Below are positions 15,663-29,700 of a stretch of 64,000 nucleotides of DNA, one piece after another. Position 1 is the first letter of the stretch. The number at the start of each line of letters is the position of its first letter. Location: NCBI GenBank assembly GCA_964007475.1, contig OZ023273.1, positions 148,277,308 through 148,341,307 on the forward strand. The letters run 5' to 3'. Under the pieces are notes generated by a model. That model ran no database searches. It was not told where the DNA came from and saw nothing but the letters and a program-made list of their open reading frames with translations. The position numbers were made by a program, and so were the translations under genes. Source of the stretch: Hybos culiciformis (Eukaryota; Arthropoda; Insecta; Diptera; Hybotidae).

Positions 15663-15772
15663 CGGTAGTGTTCACTTTATTTTGCCTAAATTATGAAGAA
15701 TAGGCAAATATAATAGCCCATGTTAATTAATAGGCAATATGAATTCATGCAAAGTTGAAGTGAACACCACGA
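15663..15772. mobile_element. Small MITE candidate with TA flanks
   Basis: A 110-bp palindromic element. The ends read CGGTAGTGTTCACTT on the left and AAGTGAACACCACGA on the right (imperfect terminal inverted repeats), and TTTTGC and GCAAAG continue the pairing inward. Both ends are flanked by TA, as expected for Tc1/mariner-type insertion. Assignment to that superfamily rests only on the TA and is tentative. Confidence 0.45.
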
Positions 15773-18700
15773 TAATAGGAGTCTATGTTCGCCGTTTTCG
15801 ATTTATAAAAAAAAAAATTTTTTTTTAAACATTGTGATATTATCTTCAGTATTACTTTATACAAGTTATATAAAGTTATAAAACTAAACTTTATCAGTAA
15901 CAAACTTAGGAGGAACTGACGCTGTCAAAATTAAATTGTATCATTTATTAAAAATACACAAAGATAGTTTGTTTTAATATCCTTAATCAATGGTTATAGT
16001 TATTTTTATAATTTTTTGTCTATGAGGAAATCTAGTGGAAACTGTTTTTTATTAAACACAAAACTCCGCAAAGCATTTTAATTTAATATTTACAAGTTCA
16101 AACAGTTTTAGTTATAATATTCGTTCAAACTTCTATTGTATTCAAATAGGTATGCATATACTTCGTTTTTGCAATTGATGAATAGTTTTGTGGTGCCATA
16201 TATTTTATATACATTGCAAATAATAAACATAAAAAAACATGAAACAAACTGAATAACAATTTCATTTTATTAATTTTAAATTAAAAAACCAAAATAATAA
16301 TAAAAAAAGACATTTTATCCATAGGTTTACAAAAAAACAAAAATATTTTTAAAGTTTATGTTAAACTTCATAGAAATGTGATATAAATAACTATAAATTC
16401 TATAATATACTTGTTTTAATTAATTGTGATAAAATTCTTATAAAAATTAATCTAAATTCTAAATATACATATATTTTTTAAAAATAACTTTAATAAATAT
16501 ATTAATGTTTTTTTACAAATTTTTCGTTTTTTTTTTTTTCTCATAAATGTATTCAGATCTGGAAGATTATTTATGAATTACGATATATCGCAAAAATATT
16601 ACAAATTTTGCAATGAATTTTATTAATATATAATTTGAGAATAGGGTTTTCGTAAGATTTTTACAATAATTGATTACAATTCATAATAATATCCCACAAT
16701 TGTAATTTCTGTGTTTAGCAAGATATTAAATAAATTTATATTTAATAAAACTATTACTCAATTTTAGACAGAAATTTTATTTCGTCAATAAAGTAAATCG
16801 AAACTTATCAACTTATTTTGTTTTTTTTTTTAAAGAAATTTTTTTTAAATTTATTTTATTGGTAAAGTAATATTATTTCTTTATCTGAAAATGTTTTAAG
16901 TTCTTTATAAGATATTGATTTTTATTGTTGGGCTTTTAAAGATAAATTAAAGAAAAAGTTATGCATCGCAGCAATTAACTTAGATAAACATTAAATAAAT
17001 GTGTCTGTAACTTTTAAAACGAGCAAATGAGTTCCAAGTAACTTTTTCTTGCTTATACAAAAAATTCTTTAAAACTTTTCGATTTTTTTTTATATTATTT
17101 TTTTTACTCGTTTTGTTACACGTAAAATATTGAGTAAATTTTTATTCTTATTTCAGATAATACAGAAAATTTCTTAATCAAAAGATTGAAATTAGCAATA
17201 TTAATTTTCATCGAATAATTACGATATACAGGTAGGAGTCCAGAAACTGTAAGGTGCGGTTCAGTGTGATAATTTTATTTTGTTGAATAATAGAGAATTA
17301 AAAAATTTTTTAACTTGGAAAAAGTATATTAAAATTTTATAACTGGAAGCACTAAAAAAAAATACTTTAATGTTTCACAAAATGCTTCAGCAGCTGGACT
17401 TTTCAAATCACTTTTTTGTAAATGAATAAAAATTACATCAATTCGTCTTAAAAATTGAGTTTACTCTTAATGAATTAAAAAATGTTTTTATGCAAATAGC
17501 AAAAGTTACAGTCACAAATATTATTTTTAATAGAAGAATTGTTTTAATTGAGCGAATAATTAGTATTATTCTGTTGAACAAGATTATTCTTAATTAAATC
17601 TATTAAACAATTATTATTGAATGTATTATTATTTTTGTTTTTGGATACTATCGAAAAAAAATTTCAATTTGAGCGAATTCATCCACCGAAATCAACTCAA
17701 GTTAATTAGCATCATCGAATAATTATGATAGAAGTGCCAATCGAAGTGCACAACTTTTAAAATTGCGATGCTATTGGATTAAATCAATTAAATCAATTAA
17801 CGAGACAAGAACCACTTTAATCTTTTTTTTTATATTATTTTTAATTTTTTGTGGTATGAAGAATTTTACATGACTTATGGATTTTATGACACTACAGCTA
17901 AAATATTTTTTTACTGACACAATATAACATCGTATACATTCTATCAATCAATCCAATGATTTATGCCTTAAAATAAGAAATGATCAAAAAACTAATTTTG
18001 AGAGAACGGATGGGTCGTGCGGCATTGAAAAGCACATTATTGGTTATGCTATTAATATCTACCATTTCGAAATTCCCAATAGTTTCCGAACAAAATTGAA
18101 AAATTTAGAAAAACAATTATAAATGATTTTGGAGTTTTTTTTCTAGATTTGGCCTTGCTGCAGAATTTGTTTCACTAAGAAATTAATCAAAGATCAGGCC
18201 TTATCTAAAAAATGAAAGATTGGATTGGATAAACTTTCACCAGCCAAAAACCGAAATCTTTGTGAAAGATAATTTGTCTAAATACATTCAGTATTATTAG
18301 AGCATGTAAATTTTTCATTCGTTTTAATATTTTCTTTCGAAAATTTTTAATTTAAGTATTTTAATTTATTTAAAATATTTTAATTATGTTTTAAAACAGA
18401 ATGATAGTTTTGTTAAAGTGTTTCGATTGCTTAAGTTATTTCATTCTTGATCCTATTCTAAGGCAAGAAAAGAAATTAGTGAGACATTCAGTTTGTACAA
18501 TTGATTTGCAAAATTTCTGAATATCTTACAAAGAATATTTGTATTCAAATTTGTTCAATGAAAATTCCTTATTCACATTATTTTCACACACTTAAAAATA
18601 TAAGTATAATGATCTTCCAGCAGCAGTTATCAAGTTCAGTAAGAATCATAAATTCCCTGAGTTTTATTAAAGGCAAAATTAAAGGCATTTGAAGATTCGC

Positions 18701-20597
18701 TCTCTAATAAATAACAGAATATTAAGTTGATAAAAATCTTAGAATATGCTGAACAATTTATTGCTTTTAAAGTTACATTATGTCAACGATAATTTTAAAA
18801 CAGAGTTTTAATTCACATTATTATTTTGATCTATACACGTAATAAAATGTTTACTTACGTTATAAGAATAATTATTTTTCTTATAATATTAAGAATATTT
18901 TCTATAAGTACAATAACAGAAAAAAAAAAGCTCAAAACATTTTTTTTTAACTGATTCCTTAAACAATTCAAATTAATTAAAAAAAAAATATTTAAAAATT
19001 TTGGTACAAGATGTCTAATATCAGACTGGTCAAATTTTATTCAATAACATCTTTTCAATATTTCAAAAAGAAAACAATACAACATACTTGTGTGGTTGCC
19101 AAGGTTTTACTCAAACTATGTTCGTTAATACATTTATTTGCATTTTTATCAAAAGTTGAGGCTTTAATAGATTTTATTACTTAGATGATTTCTAGCATCA
19201 TTGAAGTCATCACAAATCAGAAAACGTAATTAAAAAAAACTTTTTATAAAATAATATTTTTCTTATTTTATGAAACACTTTATCTTATCATTTGTTCATT
19301 GAAAAATAAAATTATAATTGATTACTTTTTTAATTAAATTATACCTCATCTTAAAATGTTTGCACTAAACACAAATTTCGATTTACTCATTATTTTAGCT
19401 CTTCTATTTTATTTAGATTTTTTTTTTCGAGAGTCTAACAACAAAAATGTTTAAAACGGAAATAAAATCGAAAAGAAAATAAATTTAGTTCTACAAATTT
19501 TAACCTTTCTCTTATTTGTAAAACAACATTAACGAATTAGATTTTATAAGCTTAAAAGAGTTTGACGAGCTAAGAACTAAATTTTACCTAAAAATGAAGT
19601 GACTTCTCTGTGTAATTTTTTTAGTTCTTACTTACAGGTGATAAATGGATAATGAAGTCTTATTAAAAAAAACTTAATTAATACTCAAATAAAAAAGAAA
19701 ACCTTTTTTTTAGATTTGTATCTTAGAAATATAAAACTCAATTATAATAGTTCTGTAAAACAGACAGAGTAGTAACCTAACAATATTAATGTGTTTGAAT
19801 ATATAAAAAGTTTTTGTTAATTAAATTAATTTTTTAGTTAAAAATAATTTCAAGCTAATTTGGTTTAATAGATAAATAATGTGTACATTTTCAGTATTAT
19901 TAGAGCATGTTTCCTTTTTGCTCATGCCACATAAGTTTCTTCGAATTAATACGTCATTTATACTGAAATTTAAATCAATTGAAACAAAGTGTAGTTCTCT
20001 TTCTTAGCTTCTCTAATTCTTTTCTAACTTTTTCTGAGCTTTAAATATGTTTTGCAAAGATTTTGGATTTTTGCTTTTTAATAAAAGTTTTCTATAATGT
20101 TTTAAATATTTTCTAGTTAAAAATGATTCATATTTAAAAATTTTTGGTTTTAAAATATTTAGATATTGAAAATATTGTGATAAAATTTAACATTTCTTTT
20201 TATTAGTACGTAAATGGTTATTAGAACTCATTTTTTGTTGTATTTATACCCCTTAATTAATTATACAAGTCTTTTTAACATATTCTCGGGGTTACATATT
20301 AAAATTAATTGTCAAACTTAAAAGTGACTTTCCTTAAATTTATTCAGGAAGAATAATTACATGTTTTTAATTTTGAAAAAAAAAAAAGATAAAAATTCAT
20401 TTAACAAAGGTACAATCAATTTTGTTTTTTAAATATTACATCAATAAATTAATCTATATATTCAATTCTATCATTATTATTTACATAATTATGTTTTTAA
20501 CAGTAAGAAAACTCAAATTATTAGTATCGAAAAAAAAAAACATCTACGCATGTAATAAAAAATAAATAAAAATCACAAATCTTCTGAATAATCGTAG

Positions 20598-20603
20598 TTT
20601 ATT
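20598..20603 (-). terminator. Candidate poly(A) signal for lilli
   Basis: AATAAA on the minus strand 17 bases past the lilli stop codon. A second AATAAA lies at 20338-20343, about 280 bases downstream, and would give a more usual 3' UTR length. Which one is used cannot be decided from sequence. Confidence 0.3.
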
Positions 20604-20619
20604 TAGGCTCTTCATTCTT

Positions 20620-20729
20620 CTAATTCTCTTTCAATTTTCTAATACCTGCTTGAACGTATTTAAAAACATCATTAATGGAGCTGTGTAGGGTGAGAGGTCC
20701 ATTTTCATGATCCAAAGCAATGAAAAAAT
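20620..20729 (-). CDS. lilli: lilli terminal coding exon 16
   Basis: 110 nt to a TAG stop at 20620-20622. Encodes [20 protein letters not shown] followed by [16 protein letters not shown], matching the family ending EFFAELDxxxGPLxxxSSxxxLVRYTRQGLxWLR. Acceptor AAATTTTAG|ATTTTT. This closes the model at an exact codon count. Confidence 0.9.
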
Positions 20730-23700
20730 CTAAAATTTAAATAGAATATAATGTAACGCTAAAATTTTAAATAAATGAGAGGTGGGTTTTGATTTCTGTC
20801 ATGATCAATTATTTCATGGAAACGATTTTTATTTTTATAATTTTTTTTATTGTACGAACATTTTTTTTCTCGTCATCAATACTCTTGTCATCAACAAAGT
20901 AAAAACATTATAAAAGAAAGAAATTTGGAAATTTTTAAAATCTGTGAAAATACTTTTAAAAAATCTTACAGATTTTTACATATTCTTTGGGGTTTAAAAA
21001 TCGTCAACAAATTCGATGTAATTAACTCCAAAACTCAAGTCCAATTTTTTTTTGTATTTTTCGACTTAACTATTTTTCGTTTAGCTTCGGGTGAGAAATA
21101 ATTAGTTCTTCCTAATAGCTATCAAAAGAAGTTATGAAATCTAATACAATACAATTCAAATGTAAAAAATATAAATAAAAGAAGTTTGTAAGCTTCACGT
21201 CACCAACAAAATAATTGACCACATACAGCTTAAATTAAAAAAAAACAATGAAGTGGCAAAAAAAATCAAACAGCTAGAACAAAGATTGTGGCGAAAACGT
21301 GATAAAATAAAATTTTAGAATTAACGGATTCATAATTTTTAGACATTTGTATAATCACCAGTCATGATATCAAATAAAGAAAAGAAAAATGCAACCGGTA
21401 TTGCTGATAATATAAATAAATAATTTTTTTTCATTTTCTCTTATACATATACACCTAATTATATTTTTACGTGACAGATACTTTCTTAGAAAATTTATAT
21501 ATATAAAAAATCGCTTAAAAATGGAAACAGTATCAGAACAAAAGTGGGGGATTGGTTCTTTGAAAAATCAATAAAATAAAATGTGTCTAAAGAACTATAA
21601 TTCATAGTTTGGAATTTTTGTAAACAGTGCAAATTTAGAGTTAATCAGAAAAGATATCCTTTTATTTCTTTTGTAACGAAAATTATTTTTAATTTTATAG
21701 TATTTTATATTTATATATTTATATATAATGAATATGTCACATACCAGTATGATTTCCTTTTTTAACTAACGAATCAGCTTGATCCCATAATTCATGGCAA
21801 CTTGTTAAGTAATTAAAAAATAAATTTTGCTTTTGTAAGGCTGCGTGCACTATAAATGGTACCAATTGACACGGTGGTGTGTTTGATCCAGATCCCTAAA
21901 ATAATAAAAATAACTATTGAATAAGTATATAGGTGGCATAATTATTAAATATATAGTAGTAAGTTATTTTCCTTTTGATATTTAATATAAAAAATGATAT
22001 GATACAATTTTGAAATGTTTACATATATTATGTTTTATTATGTTTAAGAATGATTCTTATTTTGTGGATGTTACACTTGAATTCTTAAATAGACAATCAC
22101 AATTTCTTCCGATAAAAAAACTGCAGCCGTTTCGGAGGAGGTATTTTTTATAGTGACACAACGTTAATTTATTGTAAAGTACAACTTAAAATATTTAAAA
22201 ATATGATAAAATATACCTGTGAAGAAACCGAATTTGTTGGAGAAATTGATGTTGGTGTACTTCCACTATTTGCCTCTGAAAAACCTTTGGAGAAAAAATC
22301 ATTCACTGTTTTTTGTACATCTCTGCACTCATTTCGCTTCATTTTATATAATTTTGATGATATTAGCGATTGACAGCGTAAGCTACAATTATGTTAAAAA
22401 AAAAAATAAAAAATTTGAATAGTTTTTTATATTGAAATATTAAACAAACCTTAAAATCCAAATTTTGTTGTGATTATCCGCTTGACCATTTTGAGCATTT
22501 AACTGATTACGAAACTTTGTTGAAATAAATCTGAAATAAAATTAGTTTAAGCATTAAAATCACTAAATTCTTCCAAGATATTCTATTGTTTTTGCCACTG
22601 ATTTTTCGTATCAGATTTTCCTACTTTTCCTTGGAATGAAAAAATCAAATTGAGAGAACACAAAGCTAAGTTTTATTTTTAATACATTTTGTCATTTACA
22701 AAAATTGTGCGTTGTAAAAAAATATTATTTTCATAAATTTTCGTTAACATTTTAACTACATGTAATACATAAGTATTCAAAATGTTTTCATAAGTTTCTT
22801 GTTGAAATCACATATTAATGTAACTTCTAAGACTAGAATCTGAAATAACAGGAAATTATTTTAAAAGAATGAGCAAATAACATAACTCACAAGCATTAAA
22901 AAATAAACTTCATTTAATTTAAATACAAAATTAAATTATATAATTTTTATCTCAAGAATTGTAAATGATAGGCATGAAATGAATCACGAGAGCTGTGTTC
23001 AGGTTTCATTATTGTCTATAATTAGAAAAAACATATATATTTATAATGACAAAGAACTATCACTGAGAAAATCATTGTGGTGAATATAATTTATCTTTTG
23101 TCAAAAAGGATTCTCAGTTTAAAAATTTGTTTACACAATAAATTTTTCCTAGCGATAAAATTCTGTCAATGAAAAATTTTAATTTTTTTGATATTTCTCT
23201 TTATTCCCAAATCTGTGATTGATGGATTAGCATAAAAAGAAAATATTTGTTAATAGAGAACTTTGAAAAATAAAATTTAAGTCAAAATATTGTGTGTGGA
23301 ATATATTTTTCATTTTAGTTCTTCTGTCGAATTGAGAAGCCCTCTAAATAAATGTATTTACAAAAAATAAATTAAATTGATCATAAACTATCTGATATGT
23401 ATTAAATCTTTTATGTGTACATACTTATAATATTCGACAACAAAATATCTTCGAAATCAACAAAGGACATTTGAAATATTGAATGTTTTTTATAAACTTC
23501 AGAATCTTTTTTTTTTTATAAGAAAACTTACTTGATTAGAGCCAGCGTATCTTTGTACATAGTAAAAGCTGCCTTTTCTGTGTTTTTGTGTTCCTCCATT
23601 TCAGCACCAGATAATAAAAAATATAGAACTGCTTCTAAATATAATGTGACTTGCTCAAAGTGATTAGTTTCTTTGTCAGCTGCATGTTTTAGTCTTTTAG

Positions 23701-26700
23701 CTTCATCCAGATAATAATTTCTTAAAAAATAAATCATTCTAAATATTTTTCTATTTTTTAATTTTTAAACATAAGTTTAACATACCCGAATTCATCTTTA
23801 GATAAATGTTTTGAAAATTCATGATTTTCAAAATATGACCAATAAACCTTAGGTGGTGGGTTTAGCGGAATATGTTGGATAGATTGCACAGATGGTTTTG
23901 AAGAGTCCTGATTTTCAACAAGCAATAACCGATCGTGATTGGTTGGAGGAAGTTGTTTATCTATGACCTAAACAAAAAAGTTAAAATACCAAAGAATGAG
24001 AATGAGAATGAAAAATAATCTTTCTTTTCAAGTGAACACCTTGGATAAGGGCCAGAACGGAAGAAAACTTGAGATTATTTATTATTTAAGCACATTATTC
24101 GTAAATATTGAGTCAGATAAAAATTAATTTTCATTTAATTTATACTCAGATAAATTAAATTCAATGGACTAAAATTTATCTTAGACTTAGATAAAATTTG
24201 ATATGAAAAAATTAATTTTATCACAATTTCAGTACTATGCTTTACTATTATATGGTATCAAATGACTCAATATAATAACTATTCTTAACTTTATTTAAAA
24301 ACAAAACCCTACAAAAAAAACCAAAAAAACTGCACAATGTATAAGTGCAAAGCCCCTGAATAAGAGATGTAAGTTTATTTTTTGATAAAAATTTACAAAC
24401 ATAATACAAACCTCGAATTTATCCTTTTTTCTTTTCTTCTCTTTATGAGGGCTACTTGAGTTCGTATTACGCTTCTTTGATTTATTTTTTAATGATGAAT
24501 TTTTTTCTAATAGTGGCAATTGATTAGATCCCAGAGTAGTCGTTTCAGTGACAGTAAGTGATACTGGACCTGGTATTTTGCATTCATTTTTAATTGATTC
24601 TTTTTTAAGTGCACTGGGAGATATTGGATACAACATCGACGGCGGATGCAATATTTTATTATTTAAATTAAATTTATCTTCATTTTTACAGTCTTCTTTT
24701 GCTAATAATATTGGAAATTCTGATTTAATTGCTTCTGATTTTATTTTCGAATTATTAGATAATGATGGAGTTATTGTGAATACATCATCTGATATTGGAG
24801 GAGGAGGTGGTGGTGGTGGTAGTGGTGGATGCGGTCGCTTGGGAGAAATAGTATTTCGTTGGAGATCCCCAACAGGAAGTAAATTAGTTAGATGTCCTTG
24901 TGGAAGCTTTTGTTGATTATTCTTCACTGTTAAATAACCGTTACTAGATTGTTCTAAATGCGTAAAAGATTCTTTTTGATTCGTTTTGTCAGATTTTACT
25001 TGTTCCTGCTGTATTGCGGTATTGGCGATCGATGTGTTAGGAACCAAAGATGATGTTGTTTGAAAATTTTCAATCTTTTTCTTATTTGCAAATTCGTTAG
25101 AATTTACATTATTTATGTTTTTATCGTTGCAGTCATCATTATTTTTGGGCATAACAGTATTAGTTTTTTTATTACTATCTTCGTCATTTGTGCCATCATT
25201 TTTATTTTTATTGTCATTGTCATTGTTATTATTATCATCAATGGCTTCGACATAAACTATATTACCACCAGTTCTATCATTTACCTTATCACTGGAATTT
25301 CCTCTGTTATCGCTATTCTCAAAATGTTTCTCAACAATAACATTAGAAGCTTTACCTTTTTGAATTTTATCATTAGAATTTTTAATACCAGTACTATTAA
25401 GACCATTAGTTTTATCATTATCATTTCCATCAATATTTTGATTATTATTACGATTAACATTTCTTTCTGTTACTCTTTCTGGTACTCTTTCGTCAGTACT
25501 GTCGTGATGATTTCTGCGAATTCCATGTTCATTATCGGTGTTATTAAGATTTTTTAATGTTCTGTCTTTATCTCTAATATTAGTTTTGTTAATATTAGAT
25601 TCCTTGTAATCAAAAGCATTCAATGTATTTTCCTTCCTAAAAACTGTCGTATTATCATTTTCATTACTATTACTCTTAATATTTTTGTAATGATCTTTGC
25701 TATTATCATTATTTTTTTCCTGATTATAATCTTTATCTGCAACTACTACAACTTCTTTAAATTCATTTCTGTTCTTGATTTTTTCATTTGATGTATCAGT
25801 TATATTTTCTTGAACATCATTATTGATGTTATTTGGCCTGTTATAATAATTTTTACCCTTATCATCGTTATTAATAGCATCGCTATTATTTTTATAAATA
25901 TCTTTATTGCTATTAATATGTTTATCCTTGCTTGAATCTTTATATTCATTATTTTCCTTACTGCTCTCATTACTATAAGCATTACTACTTTCTTTATTCT
26001 TACTATTATTACTATTAGTTTGAATTTTATTGTTATCGAAAGTCCCTCCATTTGTATTCATACCAATATTATCATAATTTAATTTTTTATAATTAATTAT
26101 AACATTTTCATTATTGTTATCTTTATGATTATATTTATCTTTCCAATTATTAAAGTCTTCATCTTTAGAGTTTTCTTTGCTGTTGTGAATTTTTTCACGT
26201 TTACTGTGATCGGAATTTAAATTATCATTATCACAATTATTACTTTTAATAACGTTAATATTTTCATTCGTAGTCCTACCATAATTGTCTTTACTATTAT
26301 TATCATTTTTCTCTTTATTAAACTCTTTATTTTCAGTATTCTTATTATTATAATTACTTTTACTACTACTGCTACTACTACTACTATTACTATTACTTTT
26401 ACGATTATCTTCTTTATATTCATTGTTATTACTTTTGCTTTCACTTTTAGTGTTATTCTCAAGTTTGGAGCTATTTCGTGTTTCGTTATTGATTTTTTTA
26501 TTGTAATTATCTTTATTCTTTTCTTTATTGCTATAATCATGATTATTCTTTTTACCATCATTATTATCTTTAAAAATAGCGCCACTATTACTGCTGTTGC
26601 TACGCTTGTTCGTTTCTTTATCATAACTACTCATATTGTTTTTACTAAAATTACTATTAGCATCATTTTCACTGAAATTTTTATTATTTTTACTATTACT

Positions 26701-29700
26701 TATTTTAGTATCTTTAACAATATCTTTTGTTAGAACAAATTCATTACAATTAGTTTTATTATGCTTATTACTTTCGTTACGTACACCTATTTCGTTATCA
26801 ATGCTATTATTACTATTATTTTTTCGATTTTTATCATTGTTTTTGTTATTAGAAAATTCATTTTTGTGGTCAGAAGTAGAATCATTGTTGATTTCTTTAT
26901 TTGTACTTCCATCATTACTAATAATTTTGCCATTGTGACTATTATCTTTATGACTATTTCTATTCTTGGTAGAGTTTTTATTACTAGTTATTTTATATGA
27001 ACTGCTTTTTTCATTAGTAATTTTATTGTTTGAATCTTTATCATTAGTAATTTTATTAGTGTTCATCTCATCATTGTGTACTTTATTATCCTTAGCACTT
27101 TTAGTTTTAGTTGTACTAATTTTTTCGTTGCTTATTTTACCTTTGTTATCATTATAAGTACTGCTGCTACTAATCGAGGATATTGAACCAACTTTTTTTA
27201 CTTTAATATCACTATAATCCCGTGATATTTTGCTTGCTTTCTTATACCACTCATTAGGTACTTTCAAACGACACAAATCAATTGAACATATTACTGATTG
27301 TTGTTGTTGTGGCAGAGTTGTGACAGTGTTAGCAGATTTTATTGTCGGTACGGTTGTTGTTACTGTAGTAACAGTTAAAGTAGTAACAAATGTAGAAGAT
27401 TTTACTAATGATCTTGAAGGCGAAATATTGCTATTGTAAAATTGTTCAGGCGTCCTACTTGTTTGTTGTGGAATTTGAAGAAATTGGTGCATTTTTGCTG
27501 GAGATTTTAGTTGGTCGATATTATTGTTAATCAAATTTTTATTAAGAGAAGTGGCATTCATTGATTTTGGACTTAAACTGTCATTACTCTGAGATGCTTG
27601 AGTTGCTGATGCCTTAAAAGAAGTTATTGGAGATAATATTTTCTCATGATGAAGCTGTTGATCTTTCAATTGATTCTAAAAATACATAAATTCAGTTAAG
27701 ATTAGAGTATTTTATATTAAAAGCTCTTGAGCTTCAACGTACTAGTTTTTCAGATTATACAACGATCATCTCCTTCTAATATCTGACTTGCACATACATT
27801 TAATGTGTACAAAGATTTTCTCGAAACAAATTTTTAAGCTTTAGAATTTTAGATACATTTTTGAGTTTTTTTAATATTTTACATTTTAAAAAAAAATAAA
27901 ATAAATAATGGTTTTAATTATTTATAAAATAAATAAATTTCAACCATTATAATTATGATATTAGAATGATATGATTGATTATTCACTTCTCATTTCACTT
28001 GTCACATTTAAACGATTATCATACCTGAATTTCATCAGAATGTTCAATTAGAACTTGGCCCTGTTTCTTCGCACCAGTGGTATCCTTAGATGTGAATAAT
28101 TTAATCAGTGTCGCACTTTTATTTTTATCACTTTTTGATTTTTCCTGAAATGTTCAAAACGAAAAAATGTTTAATGAGATTACAAAGGGATCAAAAATAA
28201 AAACATTCAAAACCATTAAAATAGAATAAATATTATTAAAAAAAAAGAAAAGAAATTTTTTAGACCCTTAATCAAATTAATCAAATTAATCTTCATACTT
28301 TTTCAGATATGGAATTATCACTATCACTGTCATCATCGTCATTTGCACAACTTGATGAATATGATGTTGTTTTACTCTTTTGATGTCGGCTTTTCGGCAC
28401 CATATTTTTGGGGCTAGAATCTTCACTCGAAGAACATGAGCCCTCGTTATCAGAAGATAATTGATGCACTGTCATTTGTTTTTTATTATTTCTGTGACTA
28501 GAGTTTTGTGATTGATTTTCAGTAAAATTATTGATTGAGTTTTTGACAACTTCTTTTGAATTGTCACTTGAGCTGCTGTCTAAATTGGAGCTTGAAGAAT
28601 CACTAGAATCTGTCTCCGGTTTAGTAACAGATGCATGCACCTTATTTGGTGTATTATCTGCAATAACTGCTACTGATTTTCTTCTACCTGCTTCTGTGAT
28701 CTTTTTTGATGTAATTGTCGTCGCTGAAGATGAATTTCCACCTTTAGTTGATGTTGAGCTAGCGTTTCCACTGCCACCAGGCCTACGAGGGGGACGTCCT
28801 CTTGGTTTACTTCCAACACGTTTTTCTTTAACATCCGAAAATGAACTACTATTTCCACCTGCAGATGAAGACATAGTTTCTTCATCACTTGAATCAATCA
28901 ATTGTTTTGGATCTCTAGGCAATTTTCGATACCTTTTATTAGGAGGCTTTTTCAATGGAGAAGAACAAGCACGTTTAATACTAATTGTGTCTAATTCGCT
29001 AGTAGATTTATCCATATCTATTTGGTTTACTTGGGGTATTAACGGCTGTGACATCGGCTGAAGTGATTGTTTCTTTTGTTGTTGTTGTTGATGTTCATCG
29101 CAACTTTCTAACCCAGACAGTGGTTGAATATCAATATATTCGTTAACAGCTTTCAAAATTATGTTTGCCGATTGATCAGATTCAATAGCACATGAAGATG
29201 ATTGGTGTTTACTCTCTTCCTCTTCATCTTCTTCGTCATCAGGTGAAACCCCTTCATTAGTCTCATTCATTAGACTATTTATAACGGTAGTCTTTTCTAT
29301 TTCACATTTTGTTTTACTGGCTTTTTGCAGAGCAATCACATTTAGATCTGGTATTATTGCATTGGAAGCAAGCAGACGTTTTTGCATTTCCGCGGAAAAT
29401 GGAACCTCTATTACTTGTTCAATAGGTTGTTCAGATGTTATCAATGGTAGTAATTGTGGTTGGAAAGGTGGTAAATGTTGTAAAGGTGATAATGGAAGTG
29501 AATGCTCCTGGGGTATAGGTGAAAACGACATTTCTTTTTTAATACATTGTATTGGCGAAGATAATGGAGACAGCATTAAGTCATTTTCAGTATTAGGTTC
29601 TATTTTAATCCGACTCTGTTCCATATGTTCTTGATCCAGTTGATCAGGTTGAGAATTATGATGAATTTGTTCTCCTTGTAGCGTATTTGGTGGTTTTCGA

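Noticed and set aside
22949..23017. Possible extra exon between exons 12 and 13 (peptide [19 protein letters not shown])
   Set aside because: In phase with exon 12 it reads into TAA after two codons, and the other frame ends in a stop without a donor.
24295..24411. Extension of the exon 10 frame past 24412 (ending [14 protein letters not shown]...)
   Set aside because: It is intron read-through. Splicing at GAG|GTTTGT joins exon 11 and restores the conserved C-terminal domain.
24548..27439. Plus-strand and alternative-frame open frames of 60-165 codons across the giant lilli exon
   Set aside because: They are shadows of the AAT/GAT/AAG repeat codons. Only the minus frame that joins exons 9 and 11 in phase has family motifs.
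28531..29061. 176-codon plus-strand frame opposite lilli exon 8
   Set aside because: Antisense shadow of a Ser/Asp-rich coding exon, with no family resemblance.
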